Source of the DNA: Lachnospiraceae bacterium
GTDB lineage: Bacteria; Bacillota; Clostridia; Lachnospirales; Lachnospiraceae
DNA length: 7,558 nt
Assembly: GCA_020860745.1 (NCBI GenBank)
Contig: JAJBTR010000314.1
Span: 1-7,558 of the forward strand
Direction: 5' to 3'
Under the pieces are notes generated by a model. It ran no database searches. It saw only the letters and a list, made by a program, of their open reading frames with translations, and was not told the DNA's origin. This document shows, one piece after another, positions 1 to 7,075 of the stretch (positions are counted from its first letter, which is position 1; each line of letters opens with the position of its first letter). The position numbers were made by a program, and so were the translations under genes.

Positions 1-274
1 CTTTTGCACAACTTTCTACTTTTTTCTTCTTTTCTCTGGTTCCACGGAACCTAATTTACACTACTGTTCCCGATTTCCTTCTTTTTCTCGGGTCACGTGA
101 CACCTCCTTTGCACAATTTTCCCTATGTTTTTTCTTCTCTCGGGTCGAAATGCGCCCATTTCGCACTACTTTTTACATTTTTCTCCATTTCTCGGGTTCC
201 ACGGAATTCTAATTCACACTACTTTCTCAAAATCTATGCATTTCTCAGGTCATACAATACCTTTGCAACAAATT
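1..274. repeat. Degenerate tandem array (~52-bp period) with a variable palindrome in each unit
   Basis: Five units and the start of a sixth can be aligned by eye. On the plus strand, units begin at about 3, 55, 108, 159 and 213 with a TTTGCACAA or TTCACACTACTTT-like block, and a last partial block starts at 262. Spacings are 52, 53, 51, 54 and 49 bp. Each unit then has a pyrimidine-rich stretch, a TTTCTCGGGT-like block, and a palindrome that differs between units: GGTTCC-AC-GGAACC (38-51), GTCACGTGAC (92-101), CGAAATG-CGCC-CATTTCG (146-163), TTCC-AC-GGAA (197-206) and AGGT...ACCT (247-262). CACTACT recurs at 59-65, 164-170 and 217-223. Read on the minus strand, a unit is hairpin, CCCGAGAAA, purine-rich stretch, AGTAGTG. 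Small plus-strand ORFs across the array look incidental. The array begins inside a unit at base 1, so it probably continues outside the window. I do not recognise the family. Confidence 0.8.
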
Positions 275-454
275 TCAGGAAATAAAGATTTACGAACGCA
301 AATAAAATATAAGAAAACACTCAAGCGCTAATACTTGATAAACCATCGATTCAACCTCAGATTGCCAACTAAAAATTAAAACACCGCTTTCAGACTTAAT
401 CATTGAACATAAATCAGACTATCATACTTCAGATTTAAATCAGACACTTATTCA

Positions 455-490
455 GGTCAGGCAGGAGAATAAAACTCTCCCACCTGATCC
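455..490 (-). other. Strong imperfect hairpin, possible 3' UTR stem
   Basis: The minus strand reads GGATCAGGTGGGAGA, loop GTTTTAT, then TCTCCTGCCTGACC. This gives a 14-bp stem with two G-U wobbles and one bulged A. On the plus strand the same two positions would be C-A mismatches, so the structure favours minus-strand RNA, the direction of the ileS-glgP transcript. The arm is followed by TGAATAAGTG, not a T-run. It may be a transcript-end stabilising stem or an atypical terminator. Confidence 0.55.
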
Positions 491-504
491 AAAAATATTC
501 GAAC

Positions 505-518
505 GCCATGATTATGGC
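505..518. other. Short inverted repeat GCCAT-GATT-ATGGC
   Basis: This is a perfect 5-bp stem with a 4-base loop. On the minus strand it is preceded by TGTTTTT and followed by GTTCG, so it does not have the order expected of a terminator in that direction. Its role is unknown. Confidence 0.4.
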
Positions 519-542
519 AAAAACACGACACTTTAGAATCCA

Positions 543-573
543 GTAAATCTGATCAAACACAGATCAAATTTAC
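543..573 (-). other. 12-bp stem inverted repeat, best paired on the minus strand
   Basis: The plus-strand arms GTAAATCTGATC (543-554) and GATCAAATTTAC (562-573) flank the loop AAACACA. The single imperfect pair is U-G in minus-strand RNA but C-A in plus-strand RNA, which suggests selection for a minus-strand transcript. No T-run follows. It lies about 100 bases past the glgP stop codon. Confidence 0.5.
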
Positions 574-669
574 ATCTCCCTCTGCTTCTCATTCATCACG
601 ACCGGAAGTTTACTTATCGCTCAACCTGCACCACTTCCATACCGGCCGTAATCTTATTTATTGCCCTCT

Positions 670-3138
670 CTACTCCTCTTCCATCTCGACCGTAATCTTA
701 TCCAGATGCCAGATATCATCCACATACTCCTGGATGGTCCGGTCGGAGGAGAACTTGCCCACGCAGGCCACCTGGGTCATCGCCAGCTTCGCCCACCGTT
801 TCTCATCGCGGTACGCCTCCTCGATGCGCTCCTGCGCCTGCGCGTAGGAACGGAAATCCCTCAGGCAGAAGTAGGTGTCCGCATACTGGGTATTCTCCGT
901 GTTCAATAGAGAATTATACAGCTTCCGGAACCGCTCTGTGTGATCCGGAGAGTAGAATCCGTTGATCAGCTGCATCAGCACCTGACGGATATCCTGATCG
1001 CTGTTGAAGATATCCATCGGATGGTAGTCGCGCAACCGTTCATGCTCCATCACTTCATCGGAACTCATACCAAAGATAAAGATATTTTCCTCGCCCAGTT
1101 CCTCAGCCATCTCCACATTCGCGCCGTCCATGGTACCGATGGTCACGGCGCCGTTTAACATGAACTTCATGTTTCCGGTACCGGAGGCCTCTTTGCTGGC
1201 CGTGGAAATCTGCTCGGAGACATCAGCCGCCGCAAAAATCATCTCCGCGTTGGATACTTTATAATCCTCGATGAAGACAACTTTGATCTTGCCGTTGATG
1301 CTGCGGTCATTGTTGACCACATCCGCCACAGAGTTGATCAGCTTGATCGTCATCTTTGCAATCTCATAGCCTGCCGCTGCCTTTGCACCGAAAATAAAGG
1401 TGCACGGGTAGAAAGGCATATCCGGATGCTCTTTGATCTTGTTGTACAGATACATCACATGAAGAATATTCATCAGCTGACGCTTATACTCATGGAGACG
1501 CTTTACCTGCACATCAAAGATGGAGCGGGGATCCACCTCAATCCCGTTATGCTCCTGGATATACTTCGCCAGGCGCAGCTTGTTCTTGTACTTGATATTC
1601 ATGAACTCCTGCTGTGCCTTCTCATCATCCAGATACACGTTCAGCTTTTTCATCTGACTCAGATCAGTAACCCAGTCAGAACCGATCTTATCTGTCACCC
1701 AGTCTGCCAGCAGCGGATTGCCGTGATAAAGGAAACGCCGCTGTGTGATGCCGTTTGTTTTATTATTGAACTTCTCCGGGGACATCTCGTAGAAGTCCTT
1801 CAGCTCACGCTTCTTCAGAATCTCCGTGTGCAACCGTGCCACGCCGTTTACGGAAAAGCTTGCCGCGATCGCCAGATACGCCATGCGCACCTGCCCGTTA
1901 TGAACGATGGCCATCCGGTCTTTCCGCGCCTGGTCGCCGGGGAACTTCATATCAATCTGCAGCAGATAACGGCGGTTGATCTCCTCCACAATCTGGTAAA
2001 TACGGGGCAGCAGACGGGAGAAAATCTCAATCGGCCATTTCTCCAGAGCCTCCGACATGATCGTGTGGTTCGTGTAAGCGCAGACCTTCGTGGTGACATC
2101 CCACGCTTCATCCCAGCCGAGTCCCTCCTCATCCATGAGGATGCGCATCAGCTCAGCCACCGCAACGGTAGGATGCGTGTCGTTCATCTGGAAGACCACT
2201 TTCTCATACATCTTCTTGATGTCCGGATGATACTTCTTATAACGCGCAACCGCACGCTGCACGGAAGCAGAGACGAAGAAATACTGCTGCTTTAAGCGCA
2301 GCTCCTTGCCCTGGATATGGTTATCATTCGGGTAAAGGACCTCTACCAGGTTGTGGGCCAGGTTCTCCTGCTCCACCGCTTTGTGGTAATCGCCCTTGTC
2401 AAAGGAATCCAGCTGGAACTCATTGGTGGGCTCCGCATCCCAGATCATCAGCGTGTTGACCACATTATTTTTATAGCCGACGATCGGCATATCATAGGGC
2501 ACTGCGCGCACCGCCTGATAGTTCTCCTGAATATACTTTGTGTTGCCGTTCGGAAGAGCCTCAGAGCGGACATATCCGCCGAATTTTACAGTAAACGTGT
2601 GCTCCGGGCGGCGCAGTTCAAACGGATAGCCGTTCTTTAACCAGTTATCCGGCTTTTCCACCTGCGCGCCATTCTCAATCGCCTGCTTAAACATACCGTA
2701 GCGGTAGCGGATACCGCAGCCATAGGCCGCGTAGCCCAGGGAGGACAGGGAATCCATGAAACATGCTGCCAGCCGGCCAAGTCCGCCGTTGCCCAACGCC
2801 GGATCCGGCTCCTGGTCCTCGATCACGTCCAGATTGATGCCCAGCTCCGCCAGCGCCTCCCGCACCTGCTTGTAGGCAGTCAGGTTAATCAGGTTGTTGC
2901 CCAGGGCGCGTCCCATCAGAAACTCCATGGACATATAGTAGACCATCTTCGGGTCTTCCTTGTCAAAGGTCTGCTGTGTTGCCAGCCACTGATCGATAAT
3001 TACATCTTTAACCGTGTAAGAGACACCCTGAAAAATCTCCTGGTCTGTCGCCTCAGATAATTTCTTACGGAAAAGCATCCGGACATTATCTTTTACTTCT
3101 TCTTTAAAGCGCTCCTTGTCAAATAAAATATTACTCAT
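670..3138 (-). CDS. glgP: Glycogen/starch phosphorylase (GT35, PLP-dependent)
   Basis: The 822-residue product should release glucose-1-phosphate from alpha-1,4-glucan ends in the cytoplasm, using inorganic phosphate and pyridoxal phosphate. Diagnostic blocks appear in order: YYMSMEFLMGR (67-77), DPALGNGGLGRLAACFMDS (112-130), FQMNDTHP (316-323), NGVARLHTEILK (431-442), KTNGITQRR (460-468), FDVQVKRLHEYKRQ (541-554) and EASGTGNMKF (650-659). K658 is the expected PLP Schiff-base lysine; K546, R547 and K552 match active-site residues of the family. The length fits full-length bacterial enzymes and the gene looks intact. The ATG overlaps the ileS stop by 8 bases, with AGGAG at 3148-3152, nine bases upstream. 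No separate promoter is evident, so it is probably cotranscribed with ileS and translationally coupled to it. Substrate preference among glycogen, starch and maltodextrins cannot be read from sequence. Confidence 0.97.
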   Translation of the reverse strand: MSNILFDKERFKEEVKDNVRMLFRKKLSEATDQEIFQGVSYTVKDVIIDQWLATQQTFDKEDPKMVYYMSMEFLMGRALGNNLINLTAYKQVREALAELGINLDVIEDQEPDPALGNGGLGRLAACFMDSLSSLGYAAYGCGIRYRYGMFKQAIENGAQVEKPDNWLKNGYPFELRRPEHTFTVKFGGYVRSEALPNGNTKYIQENYQAVRAVPYDMPIVGYKNNVVNTLMIWDAEPTNEFQLDSFDKGDYHKAVEQENLAHNLVEVLYPNDNHIQGKELRLKQQYFFVSASVQRAVARYKKYHPDIKKMYEKVVFQMNDTHPTVAVAELMRILMDEEGLGWDEAWDVTTKVCAYTNHTIMSEALEKWPIEIFSRLLPRIYQIVEEINRRYLLQIDMKFPGDQARKDRMAIVHNGQVRMAYLAIAASFSVNGVARLHTEILKKRELKDFYEMSPEKFNNKTNGITQRRFLYHGNPLLADWVTDKIGSDWVTDLSQMKKLNVYLDDEKAQQEFMNIKYKNKLRLAKYIQEHNGIEVDPRSIFDVQVKRLHEYKRQLMNILHVMYLYNKIKEHPDMPFYPCTFIFGAKAAAGYEIAKMTIKLINSVADVVNNDRSINGKIKVVFIEDYKVSNAEMIFAAADVSEQISTASKEASGTGNMKFMLNGAVTIGTMDGANVEMAEELGEENIFIFGMSSDEVMEHERLRDYHPMDIFNSDQDIRQVLMQLINGFYSPDHTERFRKLYNSLLNTENTQYADTYFCLRDFRSYAQAQERIEEAYRDEKRWAKLAMTQVACVGKFSSDRTIQEYVDDIWHLDKITVEMEEE

Positions 3139-6100
3139 TTCTCTCCACTCCTAATGATACTTTGTGCCCATTGATATTCCATTCTTTCTGATAACCGGTC
3201 AGCTCTCCCGTCCGGATCTCCGTCGCCAGAACGTCCCCGCAAATTTCCTGCTGATGGGCTGCAAACACATCACAGATTTCCTGCTCCGCCTGATAGGTGA
3301 TTGTAATCTGATCCATCACCTCAAAACCGGCTTCCTTACGCATCGTCTGCACCTTGCTGATGATCTCACGAACAAGTCCCTCCTCAATCAGTTCCGGCGT
3401 CAGATGCGTATCCAGAACCACTGTAATGTCATTCCCTGTTTCAATGGAAAAACCTTCTGTCTGTGCTACAGAGATGAGAAGGTCGTCCTCTGTCAGAATA
3501 ATATCTTCGCTGATATCTGTCAAGGAAATAAACCCATTTTTCTTTAATTTTACGTAAGCGTCATGTCCGTCGATACCCGCCAGGGCCGCTTTGATCTGCC
3601 CCAGATACCGGCCGTATTTCGGTCCTACCGTGCGCAGCTGCGGCTTAAATTCGTAGCTGGTATACTCGCTGACATCGTCTTTAAACGTAACTTTTTTAAT
3701 GTTCAGCTCATCCGCAATGATATCCGTAAAATACTCCGGCAGTGTTACCGCGGACTGCACCAGCATCTCTCCGATGGGCTGCCGGTTCTTGATGCCGCTG
3801 GAATTTCTCGCTGCCCGTCCGAGAACAACGATGGCAAGCGCCTGTTCCATATTTTTCTCCAGCTCCGGATCAATCATTCTCTCATCGCAGACCGGATAAT
3901 CCGTCAGATGAATGCTCTCCGGTGCAGAGGCATCAATGCTGCACACCAGGTTGCGATAGATATCTTCCGTCATAAACGGGATCATCGGCGCCGCCGCCTT
4001 TGCGATCGTTACCAGGGCGGTATACAACGTCATATAGGCATTAATTTTATCCTGCTCCATGCCCTTGGCCCAATAGCGTTCACGCCCCCGGCGCACGTAC
4101 CAGTTGCTCATGTCCTCCACAAAGGCCTGCAGTTCTCTGGCAGCCTCCGGGATACGGTAAGCGCCCAGATGTCCGTCCACCGCGCGGACGGTAGAATTTA
4201 AGCGGGACAGCAGCCATTTATCCATAACGGAAAGCTTTTCATATTCCAGATCATATTTTGTCGCGTCAAAATTATCAATGTTTGCATAGAGAACGAAGAA
4301 CGCATAGGTGTTCCAAAGGGTACCCATGAATTTTCTCTGTCCCTCCTGAACGGCTTTCCCGTGAAAACGATTCGGCAGCCAGGGCGCAGAATTGATATAA
4401 AAATACCAACGGATCGCATCGGCGCCATACTGCTCCAGTGCATCAAAAGGATCCACCGCATTACCCTTTGACTTACTCATTTTCTGCCCGTTTTCATCCT
4501 GGACATGCCCCAGAACGATAACGTTTTCATAAGGTGCCTTGTTAAATAAAAGTGTAGACTCCGCCATCAGCGAATGAAACCATCCTCTGGTCTGATCCAC
4601 CGCCTCAGAGATAAACTGAGCCGGGAACTGCTGTTCAAACACCTCTTTGTTTTCAAACGGATAATGATGCTGAGCAAACGGCATCGCTCCGGAGTCAAAC
4701 CAACAGTCAATCACCTCCGGTACGCGGTGCATCTCTTTCCCGCAACAGGGGCACTTGATGGTGATCTCATCAATATAGGGACGATGCAGTTCCACTTTCG
4801 CCGCCTCCGGATTACCGCTCTTCTCTGCAAGTTCGGCGCGGCTGCCGATAGACTCTAAGTGTCCGCACTCACACTCCCAGATATTTAACGGAGTGCCCCA
4901 GTAACGATTCCGGGAGATAGCCCAGTCCTGAATATTCTCCAGCCAGTTTCCAAAACGGCCTTTACCAATGGACTCGGGAATCCAGTTTACAGTATTATTA
5001 TTTTTGATCAGGTCATCCTTCACCGCGGTCTCTTTGATATACCAGGACTCACGGGCGTAGTAAATCAGCGGTGTATCACAGCGCCAGCAGTGGGGGTACT
5101 CATGTTCAAACTTCGGCGCATCAAACAGCTTGCCCTCTTTATCCAGGTCTGTGATCACCATCGGATCCGCTTTTTTCACAAAAACTCCGGCGTAGGGGGT
5201 CTCCTCTGACATCAGCCCTTTGCCGTCCACAAACTGGACAAAAGGAAGGTCATACTTGCGTCCCACCTGGGCGTCGTCCTCACCGAACGCAGGGGCGATA
5301 TGAACAATGCCGGTACCATCGGACATGGTAACGTAGGAATCACAGGTAACATAAAATGCTTTTTTGCCCTGTTTGTCAGCAGCTGTCTTCGCGCAGGCGA
5401 AGAGGGGTTCGTACTCTTTATACTCCAGGTCTTTGCCGCGAAAAGTCTCAAGGATGGTGTAACCCTTTGCAGCGATCCCGCTGTCTGCCGCGGCCTGCTC
5501 ACCAGCTCCGGCAGCCACATTTTCGCCTGCTTCTAAGCCAGCGTCCTGTCCAGACTTGCCGGTCCAGTTATCATCCTCTTTCGCTGCAAATCTTCCCAAT
5601 ACCGTATCCAGCAGCGCCTCCGCCATATAATAGGTATAATCGTCGCCGGCTTTCACCTTCACATAGGTGTCATCCGGGTTCACACAGAGCGCCAGGTTGC
5701 TCGGCAGCGTCCACGGAGTCGTCGTCCACGCCAGAAAATAGGCATCCTCGCCCACCACTTTGAAACGGACAATCGCGGACCGCTCTTTTACCGTCTTATA
5801 CCCCTGGGAAACCTCCGCCGTCGACAGCGGGGTGCCGCAACGCGGGCAGTAAGGCACGATCTTAAATCCCTTATAAAGCAGGCCCTTCTTCCAGATTTCG
5901 TTCAGCGCCCACCACTCCGACTCGATATAGTCGTCGTCATAGGTTACATAAGGATTGTCCATATCCGCCCAGAATCCGACTGTGCCGGAGAAATCCTCCC
6001 ACATGCCTTTATATTTCCAGACAGACTCCTTGCACTGGCGGATAAACGGCTCGATACCATACTCCTCAATCTGATCCTTCCCGTCCAGGCCAAGCTTCTT

Positions 6101-6391
6101 CTCCACCTCCAGCTCCACCGGAAGCCCGTGGGTATCCCATCCCGCCTTACGCGGAACCATCTTCCCTTTCATGGTCTGATACCGGGGGATCATATCCTTG
6201 ATCACGCGGGTCAGCACATGGCCGATATGCGGTTTGCCGTTCGCCGTCGGCGGCCCGTCGTAAAAAGTGTAGGTCTCGCAACCCTCTCGGTTTTCCATGC
6301 TTTTTCTGAAAATGTCGTTCTCACGCCAGAACTCTTCCGTCTTCTTCTCGCGGTCGACGAAATTCATGTTCGTTGAAACTTTTTCGTACAT
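3131..6391 (-). CDS. ileS: Isoleucyl-tRNA synthetase, type 2 (eukaryote/archaea-like)
   Basis: This class I synthetase charges tRNA-Ile with isoleucine in the cytoplasm. The chosen start gives 1086 residues. The HIGH motif is at 55-58 within DGPPTANGKPHIGH, and KMSKS is at 637-641. The CP1 editing domain carries TTTPWTLPSN (223-232) and GTGIVHIAPAFGEDD (359-373), with D373 the probable editing aspartate. Cysteine pairs occur at 182/185, 435/438, 507/509 and 547-550, and DCWFDSG is at 562-568. The helical anticodon-binding domain follows KMSKS, with the long C-terminal extension typical of type 2 enzymes; the C-terminal zinc finger of E. coli-type IleRS is not seen. The start is the ATG at 6391, because AAAAGGAG lies six bases upstream and MYEKV...FVDREKKTEEFW is a usual family N-terminus. 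The frame stays open upstream to an ATG at 6640, but those 83 codons are a translated DNA repeat with no ribosome binding site. An Ala/Gly-rich segment at about 270-308 looks like an insertion. Expression is probably under T-box control. Confidence 0.96.
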   Translation of the reverse strand: MYEKVSTNMNFVDREKKTEEFWRENDIFRKSMENREGCETYTFYDGPPTANGKPHIGHVLTRVIKDMIPRYQTMKGKMVPRKAGWDTHGLPVELEVEKKLGLDGKDQIEEYGIEPFIRQCKESVWKYKGMWEDFSGTVGFWADMDNPYVTYDDDYIESEWWALNEIWKKGLLYKGFKIVPYCPRCGTPLSTAEVSQGYKTVKERSAIVRFKVVGEDAYFLAWTTTPWTLPSNLALCVNPDDTYVKVKAGDDYTYYMAEALLDTVLGRFAAKEDDNWTGKSGQDAGLEAGENVAAGAGEQAAADSGIAAKGYTILETFRGKDLEYKEYEPLFACAKTAADKQGKKAFYVTCDSYVTMSDGTGIVHIAPAFGEDDAQVGRKYDLPFVQFVDGKGLMSEETPYAGVFVKKADPMVITDLDKEGKLFDAPKFEHEYPHCWRCDTPLIYYARESWYIKETAVKDDLIKNNNTVNWIPESIGKGRFGNWLENIQDWAISRNRYWGTPLNIWECECGHLESIGSRAELAEKSGNPEAAKVELHRPYIDEITIKCPCCGKEMHRVPEVIDCWFDSGAMPFAQHHYPFENKEVFEQQFPAQFISEAVDQTRGWFHSLMAESTLLFNKAPYENVIVLGHVQDENGQKMSKSKGNAVDPFDALEQYGADAIRWYFYINSAPWLPNRFHGKAVQEGQRKFMGTLWNTYAFFVLYANIDNFDATKYDLEYEKLSVMDKWLLSRLNSTVRAVDGHLGAYRIPEAARELQAFVEDMSNWYVRRGRERYWAKGMEQDKINAYMTLYTALVTIAKAAAPMIPFMTEDIYRNLVCSIDASAPESIHLTDYPVCDERMIDPELEKNMEQALAIVVLGRAARNSSGIKNRQPIGEMLVQSAVTLPEYFTDIIADELNIKKVTFKDDVSEYTSYEFKPQLRTVGPKYGRYLGQIKAALAGIDGHDAYVKLKKNGFISLTDISEDIILTEDDLLISVAQTEGFSIETGNDITVVLDTHLTPELIEEGLVREIISKVQTMRKEAGFEVMDQITITYQAEQEICDVFAAHQQEICGDVLATEIRTGELTGYQKEWNINGHKVSLGVERNE
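3148..3152 (-). promoter_or_regulatory. glgP ribosome binding site inside the ileS 3' end
   Basis: AGGAG on the minus strand sits nine bases before the glgP ATG and lies within the last ileS codons, with a second purine-rich GGAGAG between it and the ATG. This supports the chosen glgP start and reinitiation by ribosomes finishing ileS. Confidence 0.75.
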
Positions 6392-6397
6392 GTCGGT

Positions 6398-6405
6398 CTC
6401 CTTTT
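6398..6405 (-). promoter_or_regulatory. ileS ribosome binding site (decides the start)
   Basis: AAAAGGAG on the minus strand is six bases before the ATG at 6391. The alternative in-frame ATG codons at 6511 and 6640 follow ACAAAAATC and have no Shine-Dalgarno sequence, so this site fixes the ileS start. Confidence 0.85.
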
Positions 6406-6407
6406 CT

Positions 6408-6659
6408 CCGCAGTGCCTACCCAAAACACTGCGTGTTTTTCGTTTTCCGGGCTTCGCCCTATCGCCAGGCAAAACCTCCTGTCTGCCGGTGAGCACGCTC
6501 CCCGCAGCCATGATTTTTGTCTGTCGGCACCCATCCCCGCAGTGCCCACTCAAAACACTCCGTGTTTTTCGTTTTCCGGGCTTCGCCCTATCGCCAGGCA
6601 AAACCTCCCGTCTGCCGGTGAGCACGCTCCCCGCAGCCATGATTTTTGTCTGTCGGCAC
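6408..6659 (-). repeat. Tandem direct repeat, two 123-bp copies, in the ileS 5' UTR
   Basis: Copy 1 covers 6408-6530 and copy 2 covers 6537-6659, with the spacer CCATCC between them and a period of 129 bp. By eye only four positions differ: 6418/6547, 6421/6550, 6431/6560 and 6480/6609. Each copy contains AAAACAC-(3 bases)-GTGTTTT (6423-6439 and 6552-6568), where one difference falls in the loop, and a GGGC-TTC-GCCC hairpin (6449-6459 in copy 1). The period is 43 codons and neither copy has a stop in the ileS frame, so the pair makes a false N-terminal extension. TGCCTAC at 6667-6673 may be a remnant of another copy. The element lies after the T-box terminator and before the ribosome binding site, so it is transcribed whenever ileS is. 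A recent duplication of a dispersed intergenic repeat is my best reading; I cannot name the family. Confidence 0.92.
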
Positions 6660-6676
6660 TGCTCATTGCCTACGCT

Positions 6677-6709
6677 AAAAAGAAGCCCTCACCCGAAAAG
6701 GATGAGGGC
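6677..6709 (-). terminator. Rho-independent terminator of the T-box leader
   Basis: The minus strand reads GCCCTCATCC, loop TTTTC, GGGTGAGGGC, followed by TTCTTTTT. The stem has ten positions with one A-C mismatch. The 5' arm overlaps the 3' side of the proposed antiterminator, so the two structures exclude each other, as expected for transcriptional attenuation. Confidence 0.88.
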
Positions 6710-6733
6710 ATGTGCCATCATAAAACCACCTGT
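6706..6733 (-). promoter_or_regulatory. Proposed T-box antiterminator with non-consensus bulge
   Basis: The minus strand reads CAGG, UGGUUUU, AUG, loop AUGGCA, CAU, GCCCU. This matches the usual order of lower helix, seven-base bulge, upper helix and 3' arm. UGGU would pair with ACCA of tRNA-Ile. The family bulge is UGGNACC followed by GCG; here ACC is replaced by UUU, and the GCG/CGC helix by AUG/CAU. The lower helix is weak (AGG/CCU). The fold was built by hand. Confidence 0.6.
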
Positions 6734-7046
6734 TCGAAAGTACGCGGTCTCTGTCTCTTTTTCGAAGCCGGATACTGCTCCCTGGTAACGGTGGGATTCC
6801 GTCAGTCTCTACTATGCGTCAATCAGCACCAATAGATGCCGGTTCCTTTCATACAAACTCCCGAGAGTCATTGTATTCGCACCCGGCTGTCCTGTTGTCT
6901 CGCATTTCGAAACTGCAGCTCAGAAGGGATCTTCAGCTGGAAATACTGATACCGGCTCACACCAACCCGGCTCGCTGAGAAGTTCTTTGCCAGCGTACTG
7001 TCTTCGTCATTGCTTTTTATAAATCATTTTTGCTTAAAAAACAAAA

Positions 7047-7075
7047 ATTATAAGAGGTACAAAACTAAAAGTCAA
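7047..7075 (-). promoter_or_regulatory. Sigma-A-type promoter for the T-box-ileS-glgP transcript
   Basis: On the minus strand a -35 box TTGACT (7075-7070) is followed by a 17-base spacer and a consensus -10 box TATAAT (7052-7047). Transcription should begin near 7040, just before the T-box leader and about 60 bases past the stop codon of the upstream helix-turn-helix gene. Confidence 0.88.

Larger units (their letters stand above)
301..669. other. Noncoding region downstream of glgP with several inverted repeats
   Basis: No credible gene is visible here. The stretch is AT-rich, separates the glgP stop codon from the palindrome array, and holds three clear inverted repeats at 455-490, 505-518 and 543-573. 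None is followed by a convincing T-run on the minus strand, so I cannot place the glgP terminator. Short recurrences of ATCAGAC and TCAGA-like sequence lie between 390 and 450. The region may be the 3' UTR of the ileS-glgP transcript or a separate noncoding RNA; no clear promoter was found on either strand. Confidence 0.6.
6677..7040 (-). promoter_or_regulatory. T-box riboswitch leader, tRNA-Ile responsive
   Basis: T-box leaders bind uncharged tRNA through a specifier codon and the tRNA 3' end and then allow readthrough. On the minus strand, Stem I starts near 7006 with CGAAGACAGTACGC and has the typical apical blocks AGCGAGCCGGG and TTGGTGTGAGCC (6953-6976). The helix GCTGG/CCAGC encloses a specifier region reading TGAAGATCCCTTCTGAGC, in which ATC (6928-6930) is an isoleucine codon. 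A long Stem II hairpin covers 6838-6887, with GCCGG/CCGGC at its base and ATACAA/TTGTAT inside. CCGTTA (6786-6791) matches the F-box. TTCGAAA/TTTCGAA forms a Stem III-like hairpin. The antiterminator region is near 6706-6733 and the terminator at 6685-6709. The downstream gene is ileS, which agrees with the specifier. The exact RNA 5' end is inferred from the promoter. Confidence 0.9.

Noticed and set aside
1..274. CRISPR array
   Set aside because: The conserved portions diverge too much between units, the variable parts are short palindromes of 10-18 bp rather than unique spacers, and no cas genes are visible.
97..331. Two overlapping small plus-strand ORFs
   Set aside because: They lie across the degenerate palindrome array, their composition follows its pyrimidine-rich repeats, and they have no clear ribosome binding site or family resemblance.
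455..490. Canonical Rho-independent terminator for glgP
   Set aside because: The stem is strong but no T-run follows on either strand, so it is listed only as a hairpin.
1426..2295. Long plus-strand ORF of 289 codons, and others opposite ileS and glgP
   Set aside because: They are antisense shadows of strongly conserved minus-strand genes and show no recognisable domains.
6392..6640. 83-codon in-frame N-terminal extension of ileS
   Set aside because: It is a translation of the two DNA repeats, has no ribosome binding site before its ATG, is unlike IleRS N-termini, and a strong ribosome binding site precedes the ATG at 6391.
6297..6835. Plus-strand ORFs of 163 and 140 codons across the repeat and T-box
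   Set aside because: They read antisense through the tandem repeat and structured leader; their internal repetition is due to the DNA duplication.
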